From Microbacterium hydrocarbonoxydans (GTDB taxonomy: Bacteria; Actinomycetota; Actinomycetes; Actinomycetales; Microbacteriaceae), in assembly GCF_000956475.1 (NCBI RefSeq), contig NZ_JYJB01000005.1, positions 62,001 to 126,000 on the forward strand: a DNA stretch of 64,000 bases, written 5' to 3'. The position numbers were made by a program, and so were the translations under genes. The notes under the pieces were generated by a model. That model was not told where the DNA came from. It did not search any database and was given only the letters and a program-made list of their open reading frames with translations. Positions 36,383 through 44,635 of this stretch are shown piece after piece (position 1 is the first letter of the stretch; every line of letters begins with the position of its first letter).

Positions 36383-36423
36383 AGCGGCCGGATGCCACGG
36401 GAGAGCCCCGGCACCCGGCCGCT
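36383..36423 (+). terminator. Terminator of yajQ
   Basis: AGCGGCCGG (36383-36391) pairs with 36415-36423; the interior can pair further and GTCGTTT follows. An 8-C run lies just before, at 36363-36370. Confidence 0.7.
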
Positions 36424-36780
36424 GTCGTTTACCCGGAAATCACATATCGATATACGGGCTTTCTTCGTCGAGACTGGAGGTGTCGCATCCGGAGCGACGG
36501 CGATGTAATCCGTGCATGATGCGCTGTCGGCCCAGCGCCGCGATCGCGATCGCGGCACATGCCCTGTGGGGACCGGGCCGGCCCGACAGCTCCGTGCAAT
36601 GCATCGACCGTGGCCGGTGGGCGCCCCCTACGCTCGCCGGCCACGGAAACATTTATTACGAACGATCTGGGAAATCTCCGTCCCGCACCGTGTTTGGCAA
36701 TACAGCGCACTTCGTGATGTAGTTGCCATCCGGGCATTTTTTGGGGAGCCCGGATATGGACATGCAACTGGGGGCGATCC
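36424..36780. other. AT-richer intergenic region before the GntR gene
   Basis: No gene is supported in these 357 bases. Visible signals are ATATCGATAT near 36446, a perfect 20-bp palindrome at 36537-36556 (alternating CGATCG), GGAAACATTTATTACGAA at 36645-36662, which resembles half of the chitosanase operator, and a nested inverted repeat at 36721-36769 ending shortly before the GntR start. Confidence 0.5.
36721..36769 (+). promoter_or_regulatory. Nested inverted repeat in the GntR leader
   Basis: The outer arms AGTTGC (36721-36726) and GCAACT (36764-36769) enclose ATCCGGGC (36728-36735) and GCCCGGAT (36748-36755), with a T-rich central loop. It could be an operator for autoregulation or an RNA hairpin just ahead of the ribosome-binding site. 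Confidence 0.45.
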
Positions 36781-37413
36781 ATGATGAGAAAAGGACTGGG
36801 ATCCGGGCAGGGCGAGACGAAGCAGCTGCTCGCCGAGGAGGTCTTCACGCACATCGCGTCGCGGATCATCGACGGCACTCTCGCGCCGGGGCAGCGCATC
36901 CGCGACGTCGAGGTCGCCGATGAGCTGCACGTGTCGAGGACGCCGGTCCGCGAGGCTCTGCAGCGACTTGAGCGGCTGGGCATGGTGACGATGTACCCGA
37001 GCAGGTACACCGAGGTCACCGCCGTCACGCCGGCGATCATCGCGCAGACGCTGGAGTTCGCCGGATATCAGGCCGGCGTCACGACGCGCATGGGCCTGGC
37101 CCGCATCGGCGACGCCGAGCGCGCTCGTCTGGCGGAGCTCGCCGAGCAGATGCTCACGGCGCAGGAAGGGCCGGAGATCTCCCGCACGCGGTGGGCGGTG
37201 TTCTCATATCTCAGCGAGCACTGCGACAACACGCAGCAGCGGGCGCTGATACAAGATGCCGGCGTCAGCCTGTTCCGCAACCTGCGGGACTGGGTGATCC
37301 CGGAAGACGACCGCGAGCGGATGCACCAGATCTATCGCGACTTCCGCGACGCCGTTCTCGACGGCGACGGCGATCGCGCGGAACAGCTCGCCAGGGCGAT
37401 GCACTACGTCTGA
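36781..37413 (+). CDS. GntR-family transcriptional regulator (FadR/FCD-like)
   Basis: 210 residues from the first of two ATGs, after GGGGGCG. The winged helix (about residues 18-85) includes IIDGTLAPGQRIRDVEVADELHVSRTPVREALQRLERLGMV, a textbook GntR motif. The C-terminal helical domain (about 95-205) resembles FCD, with possible metal ligands in SYLSEHCDN. The effector is unknown. It overlaps the hydrolase gene tail-to-tail by 10 bases. Confidence 0.92.
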   Translation: MMRKGLGSGQGETKQLLAEEVFTHIASRIIDGTLAPGQRIRDVEVADELHVSRTPVREALQRLERLGMVTMYPSRYTEVTAVTPAIIAQTLEFAGYQAGVTTRMGLARIGDAERARLAELAEQMLTAQEGPEISRTRWAVFSYLSEHCDNTQQRALIQDAGVSLFRNLRDWVIPEDDRERMHQIYRDFRDAVLDGDGDRAEQLARAMHYV

Positions 37414-38417
37414 GCGGTCACAGCCCAGCCGCGCACCCAGCGGTCCATCCGCGCGTAGGCCTCCTCGCGGGCGTCATGTCGCGAGAGGAACACGTCGTGC
37501 AGCGCTCCATCGATCCGCTCGACCGTGACGCTCGGGCCGAGCTTCAACGCGGCCTTCGCGATGTCGTCGACGACGAGCACGGTGTCGGCGGAGGTGAGAT
37601 CGGCGGACCAGCGGGTGGGCGTCGCTGAGCGGGCCGACAGCAGCACGCACACGGGCGCCGGGATCGATAGGCCGGCGGCGACCTTGGCGTGCCCGGCGAG
37701 GATCGCGTGGAACCAGCCGGCGTACACGGCCATCGTCTGCGCCGGTCGCCAGAGCGGATTCACCTCCATCGGATCGGAGGGATCAGCGACCTCCTGCTGC
37801 GCACGCGTGTAGTAGCCCAGATCGACCTGCGGGGCGGCCTCGAGCGGACGCAGCCGCGCCTGCAGCCCGGCGACCGGCGTGATCAGTGGCCTCACCGACG
37901 CCACCTGGAATTCCAGCCACGGGCTGTTCAGGATGACGGCATCCGCCGCGCCCGGATGACGCGACGCCCACAGGCTCAGCGTGAGTCCTCCGGTCGAGTG
38001 TCCGAGCAGCACCAGGCGACGAGCGGATGCCGTGCCTTCCGCACCGCGCCCCATGGCCTCGAGCGCGGCCTCGATGTCCTCATCGTAGGCGGTGAGGTCG
38101 GTGATGTATCCAGGTGTCTGGCCCTCTCTCAGGCTGCGCCCGTACTTGCGCAGATCGAGAGCGAAGAACCGCGCGCCGCGCGCCGTCCAGAACCGGGCCA
38201 GGCGCTTCTGGAAGAAGTAGTCCGACCAGCCGTGCACGTAGAGGACGTCGACGTCATCGAGCAGGCGGCGCTGGCTCCGAAGCCGCTCCCACCACCCCGT
38301 TTTGGCCGGCAGCGCTCTCACCAGGGTCGCCACGACCGGCCCCTCGTGGTCCTCTGCCAGTTCGAGCGTCAGCTGCGAGAACTCGTCGCCGAGGACGTCG
38401 GGGATCCACTCAGGCAT
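37404..38417 (-). CDS. Alpha/beta-fold hydrolase
   Basis: 337 residues with the nucleophile elbow GHSTGG (Ser near 140) and a late His in IDGALHDVFLS (near 308), the expected triad positions. LYVHGWSDYFFQ forms the oxyanion-loop region. It is probably a cytoplasmic esterase or lipase of the serine aminopeptidase (Hydrolase_4) type; the substrate is unknown. The ATG follows TAGCCT by 6 bases. Confidence 0.88.
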   Translation of the reverse strand: MPEWIPDVLGDEFSQLTLELAEDHEGPVVATLVRALPAKTGWWERLRSQRRLLDDVDVLYVHGWSDYFFQKRLARFWTARGARFFALDLRKYGRSLREGQTPGYITDLTAYDEDIEAALEAMGRGAEGTASARRLVLLGHSTGGLTLSLWASRHPGAADAVILNSPWLEFQVASVRPLITPVAGLQARLRPLEAAPQVDLGYYTRAQQEVADPSDPMEVNPLWRPAQTMAVYAGWFHAILAGHAKVAAGLSIPAPVCVLLSARSATPTRWSADLTSADTVLVVDDIAKAALKLGPSVTVERIDGALHDVFLSRHDAREEAYARMDRWVRGWAVTAQT

Positions 38418-38423
38418 GCGGCC

Positions 38424-38429
38424 AGGCTA
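38424..38429 (-). promoter_or_regulatory. -10 box, leaderless start of the hydrolase gene
   Basis: TAGCCT on the minus strand, 6 bases before the ATG at 38417. Confidence 0.6.
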
Positions 38430-38446
38430 GCCGTCCTTCGACGGGC

Positions 38447-39835
38447 TCAGGAACCCAGAGTTCGTTCGCCGCGGGAGACCCGCACCATCTCCTCGCGCGG
38501 CACGACCTTGACGCGGGCGCGCTCCTGCGGCGCGCCGAGCGCGATCTCGTGCTCGTCGAGCCGGTGCCAGCCCTCGAGGTCGGTCCACTTCACGCCGCGC
38601 TCCTCGAGCAGAGCGGGGATCGAGTCCTCTGAGGGATCCTCGGGCTGCCACCAGGAGCCCTGGTCGTTGATGATGTGACGCACGGTCTCCATCGCGTCGG
38701 ACTTGGTGTGGCCGATCAGGCCGACCGGTCCGCGCTTGATCCAGCCGGTCGCATAGATGCCGGGCACGCGCTGGTTCGAGTCCTTCGCGAGCACCTGGCC
38801 CTCGCGGTTCGGGATGACGCCGTGCTTCTTGTCGAAGGGCACGCCGGGAAGCGGCGAGCCGAAGTACCCGATCGCGCGGTACAGGGCCTGCATCGGCACC
38901 TCGCGCAGCTCGCCGGTGCCGATCGCTCCGCCCTGCCCGTCGGGCTGGGTGCGCTCGTACACGAGAGCCGCGACGCGGCCGTCCTCATCCTTGCGGACCT
39001 CGACCGGACGCGCCCAGAAGTGCAGGTGCAGGCGACGGGATGCGGTGCCGCCCGCGTTGTTGACGGAATCGCGCTTGCGCCACGACTGCAGCACGCGGTC
39101 GATGACCATGACCTGCTTGTTGCTGGCCACGGCATCCTTCGACGCCTCGTCGTAGTCGAAGTCCTCGTCGTAGACGACCATGTCGACATCGCGCAGCTCT
39201 CCGAGCTCGCGCAGCTCGAGCGGGGTGAACTTCACCTGCGCGGGCCCGCGGCGGCCGAACACGTGCACATCGGTCACCCGGCTCGCCTTGAGACCCTCGT
39301 ACACGTTCTCCGGCACCTCGGTGACGAGCAGGTCCTCGGCGTGCTTCGCGAGCATGCGAGCCACGTCGAGCGCGACGTTTCCGTTGCCCAGCACTCCGAC
39401 CGACTCCGCGTCGAGCGGCCACTCGCGCGGCACGTCGGGATGACCGTCGAACCAGCTGACGTAGTCCGCCGCCCCGTAGGAGGCCACGGCGTCGACGCCG
39501 GGGATGTCGAGGGCGGTGTCGCGGATCGCGCCGGTGGCGAAGATCACCGCGTTGTAGTGCTTCTTGAGATCCTCGAGCGTGATGTCCTCGCCGAAGCGGA
39601 CGTTGCCGAACAGGCGGATGTCGCCGCGGTCGAGCACGTCGCGAAGCGCCGTGATGATGCCCTTGATGCGGGGGTGATCGGGGGCGACGCCGTAGCGGAC
39701 CAGACCGTAGGGAGCGGGCAGCTGCTCGAACAGATCGATCGAGACGTCGAACTTGCGCTCGGCCTTGAGCAGGATGTCGGCGGCGTAGATGCCGGCGGGG
39801 CCTGCACCGACGATGGCGAGTCTGAGCTTGGTCAT
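38447..39835 (-). CDS. fprA: Ferredoxin/adrenodoxin-type NADP+ reductase
   Basis: 462 residues from the ATG at 39835, behind GAGGAAAGGA. FAD motif GAGPAG at 10-15, LPAPYGLVRYGVAPDHP near 40-56 and the NADP motif GNGNVALDVARML near 150 are diagnostic of the FprA (Mycobacterium Rv3106) and mammalian adrenodoxin reductase type. It passes electrons from NADPH to ferredoxins serving P450s or other monooxygenases. It follows the polyprenyl synthase gene by 44 bases and may be cotranscribed. Confidence 0.95.
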   Translation of the reverse strand: MTKLRLAIVGAGPAGIYAADILLKAERKFDVSIDLFEQLPAPYGLVRYGVAPDHPRIKGIITALRDVLDRGDIRLFGNVRFGEDITLEDLKKHYNAVIFATGAIRDTALDIPGVDAVASYGAADYVSWFDGHPDVPREWPLDAESVGVLGNGNVALDVARMLAKHAEDLLVTEVPENVYEGLKASRVTDVHVFGRRGPAQVKFTPLELRELGELRDVDMVVYDEDFDYDEASKDAVASNKQVMVIDRVLQSWRKRDSVNNAGGTASRRLHLHFWARPVEVRKDEDGRVAALVYERTQPDGQGGAIGTGELREVPMQALYRAIGYFGSPLPGVPFDKKHGVIPNREGQVLAKDSNQRVPGIYATGWIKRGPVGLIGHTKSDAMETVRHIINDQGSWWQPEDPSEDSIPALLEERGVKWTDLEGWHRLDEHEIALGAPQERARVKVVPREEMVRVSRGERTLGS

Positions 39836-39879
39836 GAGGGTCCTTTCCTCACGCTGCGCGTGTGCGCGGCGGCATGGGG

Positions 39880-40941
39880 TCAGCGGGAGCGCTCGGCGAG
39901 CGACTCGGCGAAGCGGGTGAGAGCCTCGCGCACGGTGCCCTTGGGCAGCGGCGCGAGCGCGTCGATCGCGTCGCGGGTCCAGGTGAGCGCGAGCTCGAGG
40001 GTCTTCTGCGTGGAGGCGTGGTCGCGCAGCTCCGTGAGCGGCCCGTCGAGGATCGAGGGGTCGGCGCCCTCGGCGATGCGGGAGACGCCCTCGTCGATGC
40101 GCGCGGCCAGATCGGCGGATGCCGTGTCGCTCTCGGCCTTCAGCAGCAGGTACGGCATGGTCGGAACACCGGCGCGGAGATCGGTGCCAGGCACCTTGCC
40201 GGTGTCCTCCGGCTTGGCGGAGAGGTCGATCACGTCGTCGAGCAGCTGGAACGCGACGCCGATCTTCTCGCCGTAGACCCGCATCGGCTCCTCGTACTCG
40301 CTGGGCGCGTGCGAGAAGATCACGCCGGCCTGCGTCGCGGCGGCGATGAGGGAGCCGGTCTTGTCGGCGAGCACCTGGATGTAGAACTCGATCGCATCGT
40401 CGCCGGGCTGCGCACCCAGCGTCTCGTGCATCTGGCCGAGCACGAGCCGCTCGAAGGTGTCGGCCTGCAGGCGGATGGCACGGTCGCCGTGGCGGGCCAT
40501 GAGCTGGCTGGCCCGGGAGAACAGGATGTCGCCCGTGAGGATCGCGATGTTGTTGCCCCACACCGTCTGCGCCGCGGGAACACCGCGGCGGCGGTCGGCG
40601 CCGTCCATGACGTCGTCGTGGTACAGCGAGCCGAGGTGGGTGATCTCCAGCGCCTTGGCGATGTCGATCACGGCATCGGTGTTGCCCTCGCCGAGCTGGG
40701 CGGCGAGCAGAGTGAGCACGGGGCGGATGCGCTTGCCACCGGCCTCGTAGAGGTACCGGCTGGTCACGTCGGCGAGCGGATCGGCGACGCGCACATCTTC
40801 GGCGAGACCCGTCTCCACGAGCTCGAGACCGTCTTCGATGGAGCGGGCGACACGACGGGCGGCAGGACCGATGAAGATGCGGTCGCTGAAGCCGAGACGG
40901 CTCGCCAGTCGCGAACCCGGGGCGATGGGGCTCGAAGTCAC
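39880..40941 (-). CDS. Long-chain polyprenyl diphosphate synthase (menaquinone side chain)
   Basis: 353 residues from a GTG. The first Asp-rich motif HDDVMD is at 108-113 and the second, DDVIDLSAKPEDTGK, near 225. Residues four and five before the first motif are small (Ser, Gly), which is associated with long products. It elongates farnesyl diphosphate with isopentenyl diphosphate; the position next to menG suggests it makes the menaquinone tail (hepta- to nonaprenyl). TAGGCT six bases before the GTG indicates a leaderless mRNA. Confidence 0.93.
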   Translation of the reverse strand: MTSSPIAPGSRLASRLGFSDRIFIGPAARRVARSIEDGLELVETGLAEDVRVADPLADVTSRYLYEAGGKRIRPVLTLLAAQLGEGNTDAVIDIAKALEITHLGSLYHDDVMDGADRRRGVPAAQTVWGNNIAILTGDILFSRASQLMARHGDRAIRLQADTFERLVLGQMHETLGAQPGDDAIEFYIQVLADKTGSLIAAATQAGVIFSHAPSEYEEPMRVYGEKIGVAFQLLDDVIDLSAKPEDTGKVPGTDLRAGVPTMPYLLLKAESDTASADLAARIDEGVSRIAEGADPSILDGPLTELRDHASTQKTLELALTWTRDAIDALAPLPKGTVREALTRFAESLAERSR

Positions 40942-40947
40942 GGATCC

Positions 40948-40953
40948 AGCCTA
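40948..40953 (-). promoter_or_regulatory. -10 box, leaderless start of polyprenyl synthase
   Basis: TAGGCT on the minus strand, 6 bases before the GTG at 40941; located in the 23-base gap after menG. Confidence 0.6.
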
Positions 40954-40964
40954 CCTGGGTGCGA

Positions 40965-41684
40965 TCACTGGGGCTTGCGGGCCCGGTGCAGGGCGACGAT
41001 TCCGAAGGACAGATTGCGGTACGCGACGTCCGTCCAGCCCGCCTCGCGGATCCACGACGACAGGGCGCGCTGGTCGGGCCAGTCTCTGATCGACTCGTTC
41101 AGGTAGTCGTAGGCGTCGCCGTTCGTGCCGGCCACCCGGGCGACCCGCGGCAGCACCTGCGCGTTGTAGAACCGGTAGGCGCCGCGGAACAGCTTCCCCG
41201 GGGGCGTGGAGAACTCGTTGATCACAAGGCGGCCGCCGGGCTTGGTGACGCGGAAGAGCTCCCGCAGCGCCTTCTTCGGATCGTTCACGTTGCGCAGCGC
41301 GTACGACATCGTGACGGCGTCGAACTCCGCGTCGCCGAAGGGGAGGCTCGTGGCATCCGCTTCGACGAATGACAGGTTGCGCATGCCCCCGTGGCGGCGC
41401 TTGCCCTCTGCGAGCATGCCGGGCGAGAAGTCGGCGGCGACGACCTCGGCGCCGCTGCGAGCGAGGGACGCCGACGACGAGGCGGTGCCCGCGCCGAGAT
41501 CGAGGATGCGCTCCCCCGGCTTAGGGGCGACCGCTCGGGTGGTGGCGGCGCGCCAGAGCGCGTCGTTGCCGACGGTCATCGCCGTGTTCGTGCGGTCGTA
41601 GCCTGCGGCGACCTGATCGAACATGCCGCTGACGCGGGCGGGGTCCTTGCCGAGATCTGCGCGATTGGGCTCGTTCGGGGTCAT
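40965..41684 (-). CDS. menG: Demethylmenaquinone methyltransferase
   Basis: 239 residues. SAM-binding motif I is LDLGAGTASSSASLA (near 61), and the UbiE/MenG signatures YDRTNTAMTVGNDALWR and NEFSTPPGKLFRGAYRFYN are present. It catalyses the last step of menaquinone synthesis, methylation of demethylmenaquinone. TAGACT lies 6 bases before the ATG. Confidence 0.96.
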   Translation of the reverse strand: MTPNEPNRADLGKDPARVSGMFDQVAAGYDRTNTAMTVGNDALWRAATTRAVAPKPGERILDLGAGTASSSASLARSGAEVVAADFSPGMLAEGKRRHGGMRNLSFVEADATSLPFGDAEFDAVTMSYALRNVNDPKKALRELFRVTKPGGRLVINEFSTPPGKLFRGAYRFYNAQVLPRVARVAGTNGDAYDYLNESIRDWPDQRALSSWIREAGWTDVAYRNLSFGIVALHRARKPQ

Positions 41685-41690
41685 GAGTGA

Positions 41691-41696
41691 AGTCTA
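41691..41696 (-). promoter_or_regulatory. -10 box, leaderless start of menG
   Basis: TAGACT on the minus strand, 6 bases before the ATG at 41684; overlaps the end of the DUF402 gene. Confidence 0.65.
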
Positions 41697-42284
41697 GGCG
41701 GGCTCGCTGTGGACTCCGCCGGGCTCGGCGGGCCGATCGAGGCCGAGCGCCGCGAGCCGGTCGAGCCAGACGTCGGCGGTGGCGTCATCGAAGGGCGGAT
41801 GCTGCGCACGCACCTGCTGCTCGAGCTCGAGCGCCAGCGCTTCGAGGTGCGTCATGATCTCGGACGGATAGCCGAATTCTGCGCTGTGCTCGGCCCACTC
41901 GTCGCGGTCGTCGACCCAGGTGCCGCGCTCCCCCACGACCCGGACCACGTCGAGGTCCATATCGATCCCGACCGCGAGCAGCGGATCGTCGGACCAGCGC
42001 ACCTCCCACCCCAGGTCGATGTAGATGCGCATGCCCTTGGGGTGGTCGCGGTTCACCGTGAGCGCGTAGTCCTGCCGGTCCGCGGGGATCAGGGTCACGT
42101 TCGGGCTCCAGGTCGTGTACTCCCGACCGGGACGCGCGCTGTGCCAGCCGACGGGCTGGCCGATCCAGTCGCCCCATTCGTCGGCGCCCAGGTACACGCA
42201 CTCGTGCCGCCAGTGCGCAGAGCCGTCCCACTTGCTCCACTGCGTGATCATCTCGGTGCCGGGCGCAGGACGTGCATCGCTCAT
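41694..42284 (-). CDS. DUF402 domain protein
   Basis: 196 residues from the ATG at 42284. The central part (YALTVNRDHPKGMRIYIDLGWEVRW, MDLDVVRVVGERGTWVDDRDEW) matches the DUF402 fold found in FomD and the ribonuclease-like FAU-1. The family hydrolyses nucleoside or phosphonate derivatives in known cases; the substrate here is unknown. It lies 9 bases upstream of menG but both have their own -10 box. Confidence 0.88.
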   Translation of the reverse strand: MSDARPAPGTEMITQWSKWDGSAHWRHECVYLGADEWGDWIGQPVGWHSARPGREYTTWSPNVTLIPADRQDYALTVNRDHPKGMRIYIDLGWEVRWSDDPLLAVGIDMDLDVVRVVGERGTWVDDRDEWAEHSAEFGYPSEIMTHLEALALELEQQVRAQHPPFDDATADVWLDRLAALGLDRPAEPGGVHSEPA

Positions 42285-42290
42285 GCCCTC

Positions 42291-42296
42291 AGCGTA
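42291..42296 (-). promoter_or_regulatory. -10 box, leaderless start of the DUF402 gene
   Basis: TACGCT on the minus strand, 6 bases before the ATG at 42284. Confidence 0.55.
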
Positions 42297-42449
42297 TGCC
42301 TGCGCCCGCAACCGCCATCCGCCGTCGCCCTGGGCGAGATCGGGAATCTCGCGTGAGGTCGGGAGTACCGCATGACATCCGCGTGCAGGGGCGGGGGTTT
42401 CGCGAGCGAATCCGGAGGTCGCAACGGAATCCCGAACTCACGCCGAAGG

Positions 42450-42455
42450 TAGGCT
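42450..42455 (+). promoter_or_regulatory. -10 box, leaderless start of menF
   Basis: TAGGCT, 6 bases before the GTG at 42462, identical to the box of the polyprenyl synthase. The spacer GGAGGG is too close to the start to act as a normal Shine-Dalgarno. Confidence 0.6.
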
Positions 42456-42461
42456 GGAGGG

Positions 42462-43712
42462 GTGAGCACGAAGCTGGTCGTGGAGACCCGCGAGATCGAC
42501 CCGGTCGAAGATCTTCTGGCGTACGCCGACCCCGATCAGCCCCTCGCCTGGCTGCGCCGCGGCGACGGGATCGTCGCGGCAGGCGACCGGATCGTGACCG
42601 CCATCCGTGTTCCGGCCGGCACGGACGCAGCACGCTCGGCCATCATCGCCTCCGCCTGGCGGCAGCTCGCTCAGGATGCCGACATCGATGATCCGCTGGG
42701 GCTTCCCGGCACCGGCCTGGTCGGATTCGGCGCGCTCGCCTTCGATGAGCACTCGATCGCCGACAGCGTGCTCCTCGTCCCCTCCGCGGTCATCGGGCGC
42801 CACCGCGGACGCAGCTGGCTGACCCGCATCCGCACTGCCGATTCCGCGCCTTCGACCGCCCCGGCCGCCAAGACGTACGGCCCGCACTGGGCGGGCACCG
42901 TAGGCCCGGGCGCGCAGAGCCCGCAGGGCTATCAGGACTCGGTGCGCGGCGCCCTCGCCCGCATCGCGGACGGCGAGCTCAGCAAGGTCGTGCTCGCGCG
43001 CGACCTCACCGGCAGCATCCCTGCGGGGTCGGACCTGCGCCGGCTGGTTCGCGCGCTCTCGACCGGCTACCCCGACACCTGGGCGTTCGCAGTCGACGGG
43101 CTCATCGGGGCGAGCCCCGAGACGCTGGTGACGGTGCAGAACCGCACGGTGACCGCCCGCGTGCTCGCAGGCACGATAGGGCGAGGGGCGGATGCCGACG
43201 CGGACACCGCCGCGTCGGCGCATCTGGCGTCGAGCACGAAGGATCTCGACGAGCACGAGTACGCCGTGCAGAGCGTGCTCGCCTCGCTGCGTCCGCACAC
43301 GCGGGTGCTCGCCGCGAGCGAGCAGCCGTTCCTGCTGAAGCTGCCGAACCTGTTCCATCTCGCGACCGACGTCGAGGGCGAACTGGCAGAGGGCGAGTCG
43401 TCGCTCGATCTCGTGGGGGCGCTGCACCCCACCGCGGCCGTCGCAGGCACGCCGACCGTCGCGGCGATCGCGGCGATCCGGCAGCTCGAGCCCTTCGACC
43501 GCGGCCGCTATGCCGGGCCGGTCGGCTGGGTCGACGCCGCGGGCAACGGCGAATGGGCGATCGCGCTGCGCTGCGCGCAGTTCACGGGGGGCGCAGGCGA
43601 GATCGCGGTGACGGCGTATGCCGGAGCAGGAATCGTCGCGGGGTCCGATCCCGAGTCGGAGCTGCTGGAGACACGGGTGAAGTTCCGCCCGCTCGTCGAC
43701 GCTCTCGCCTGA
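42462..43712 (+). CDS. menF: Isochorismate synthase
   Basis: 416 residues. The chorismate-binding fold starts near residue 155 (SVRGALARIADGELSKVVLARDL) and includes GASPETLV, RVLAGTIGRG, SSTKDLDEHEYAV and LHPTAAVAGTP, all shared by isochorismate and salicylate synthases. It converts chorismate to isochorismate for the MenD step; both enzymes are in this window, supporting menaquinone rather than siderophore use. Confidence 0.93.
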   Translation: MSTKLVVETREIDPVEDLLAYADPDQPLAWLRRGDGIVAAGDRIVTAIRVPAGTDAARSAIIASAWRQLAQDADIDDPLGLPGTGLVGFGALAFDEHSIADSVLLVPSAVIGRHRGRSWLTRIRTADSAPSTAPAAKTYGPHWAGTVGPGAQSPQGYQDSVRGALARIADGELSKVVLARDLTGSIPAGSDLRRLVRALSTGYPDTWAFAVDGLIGASPETLVTVQNRTVTARVLAGTIGRGADADADTAASAHLASSTKDLDEHEYAVQSVLASLRPHTRVLAASEQPFLLKLPNLFHLATDVEGELAEGESSLDLVGALHPTAAVAGTPTVAAIAAIRQLEPFDRGRYAGPVGWVDAAGNGEWAIALRCAQFTGGAGEIAVTAYAGAGIVAGSDPESELLETRVKFRPLVDALA

Positions 43713-43776
43713 AGCCGCCGAGTCTCGGGCACTGTGCTCCCTCGCGGGGCGACCGGAGGCGATCCCGAGGCGCGGC

Positions 43777-44619
43777 TCAGCTCGCGGCGAGGCGCTTCTT
43801 CTCAGCCTCCACGTCGAAGTCGGCCTTCGGCCACTGCGGATCGATGTCCTCGAGAGCGGCGAGGAGCAGCTCCTGCACGGCGAGCCGGGCGTACCACTTC
43901 GCGTTCGCGGGAACCACGTGCCACGGCGCCACCTCGGTCGACGTGCGCTCGAACACCGTCTGGTATGCGGCCATGTACTCGTCCCACAGCATCCGCTCGT
44001 CCACGTCGCCGGGGTTGTACTTCCAGTGCTTGTCGGGCCGATCGAGCCGCTCCATGAGCCGCTCCTTCTGCTCCTCGCGCGAGATGTGCAGCATGACCTT
44101 GACGATCCGGATGCCGGATGCGGCGGCATCCGCCTCGAACTCGTTGATCGCCGCGTATCGGCGCTCGATCTCCTCGGGCGTCGCGAGCCCCCGCACGCGA
44201 CCGATCAGCACGTCCTCGTAGTGCGAGCGGTCGAACACTCCGATGAATCCCGGCTCCGGCAGCCGCTTCTCGACCCGCCACAGGAAGTCGTGCGCGCGCT
44301 CCTCGTCGGTCGGAGCCTTGAACGCCGTGAGCGAGACGCCCTGCGGGTCGACGCCGCCGACGACGTGCCGCACGATGCCGCCCTTGCCGGCCGAGTCCAT
44401 CGCCTGCAGCACGAGCAGCACCGCGTCCTTCGCGACGCCCGCGCGGCTCTCGGCGAACAGCCGCTCCTGCAGCTCGTTGAGATCGTCGAGCCCCGCCGCG
44501 AGCGCGCGGGCGCCCTCGGCCTTGCCCCCGGAGAACCCGGGCTTGCTTCCGGGGTCGACGTCGGCGAGGCGGAATCCGTCTCCGACCTGCAGCTCGCGTG
44601 TCCAGGCGTGTGCGTTCAT
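43777..44619 (-). CDS. PPK2-family polyphosphate kinase/phosphotransferase
   Basis: 280 residues from the ATG at 44619. Walker A-like MDSAGKGGIVRHV near 73-85 and Walker B-like FDRSHYEDVLIGRVRG near 130 are characteristic of PPK2. VDPQGVSLTAFKAPTDEERAHDFLWR places it in the polyphosphate:nucleotide phosphotransferase subgroup that phosphorylates AMP or ADP using polyphosphate. It is convergent with menF. CATGAT six bases before the ATG suggests a leaderless start. Confidence 0.94.
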   Translation of the reverse strand: MNAHAWTRELQVGDGFRLADVDPGSKPGFSGGKAEGARALAAGLDDLNELQERLFAESRAGVAKDAVLLVLQAMDSAGKGGIVRHVVGGVDPQGVSLTAFKAPTDEERAHDFLWRVEKRLPEPGFIGVFDRSHYEDVLIGRVRGLATPEEIERRYAAINEFEADAAASGIRIVKVMLHISREEQKERLMERLDRPDKHWKYNPGDVDERMLWDEYMAAYQTVFERTSTEVAPWHVVPANAKWYARLAVQELLLAALEDIDPQWPKADFDVEAEKKRLAAS

Positions 44620-44625
44620 GCACAC

Positions 44626-44631
44626 ATCATG
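44626..44631 (-). promoter_or_regulatory. -10-like box before ppk2
   Basis: CATGAT on the minus strand, 6 bases before the ATG at 44619. The first base departs from TAnnnT, so the call is weaker than the others. Confidence 0.4.
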
Positions 44632-44635
44632 CCAG

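Noticed and set aside
38430..38460. CTTCGACGGGCTCAGGAACC-like string as a dispersed intergenic repeat
   Set aside because: Only one clear copy in the window (a loosely similar CCTGAGCCC/CTTCGAAGG string near 7490), so repeat status cannot be supported here.
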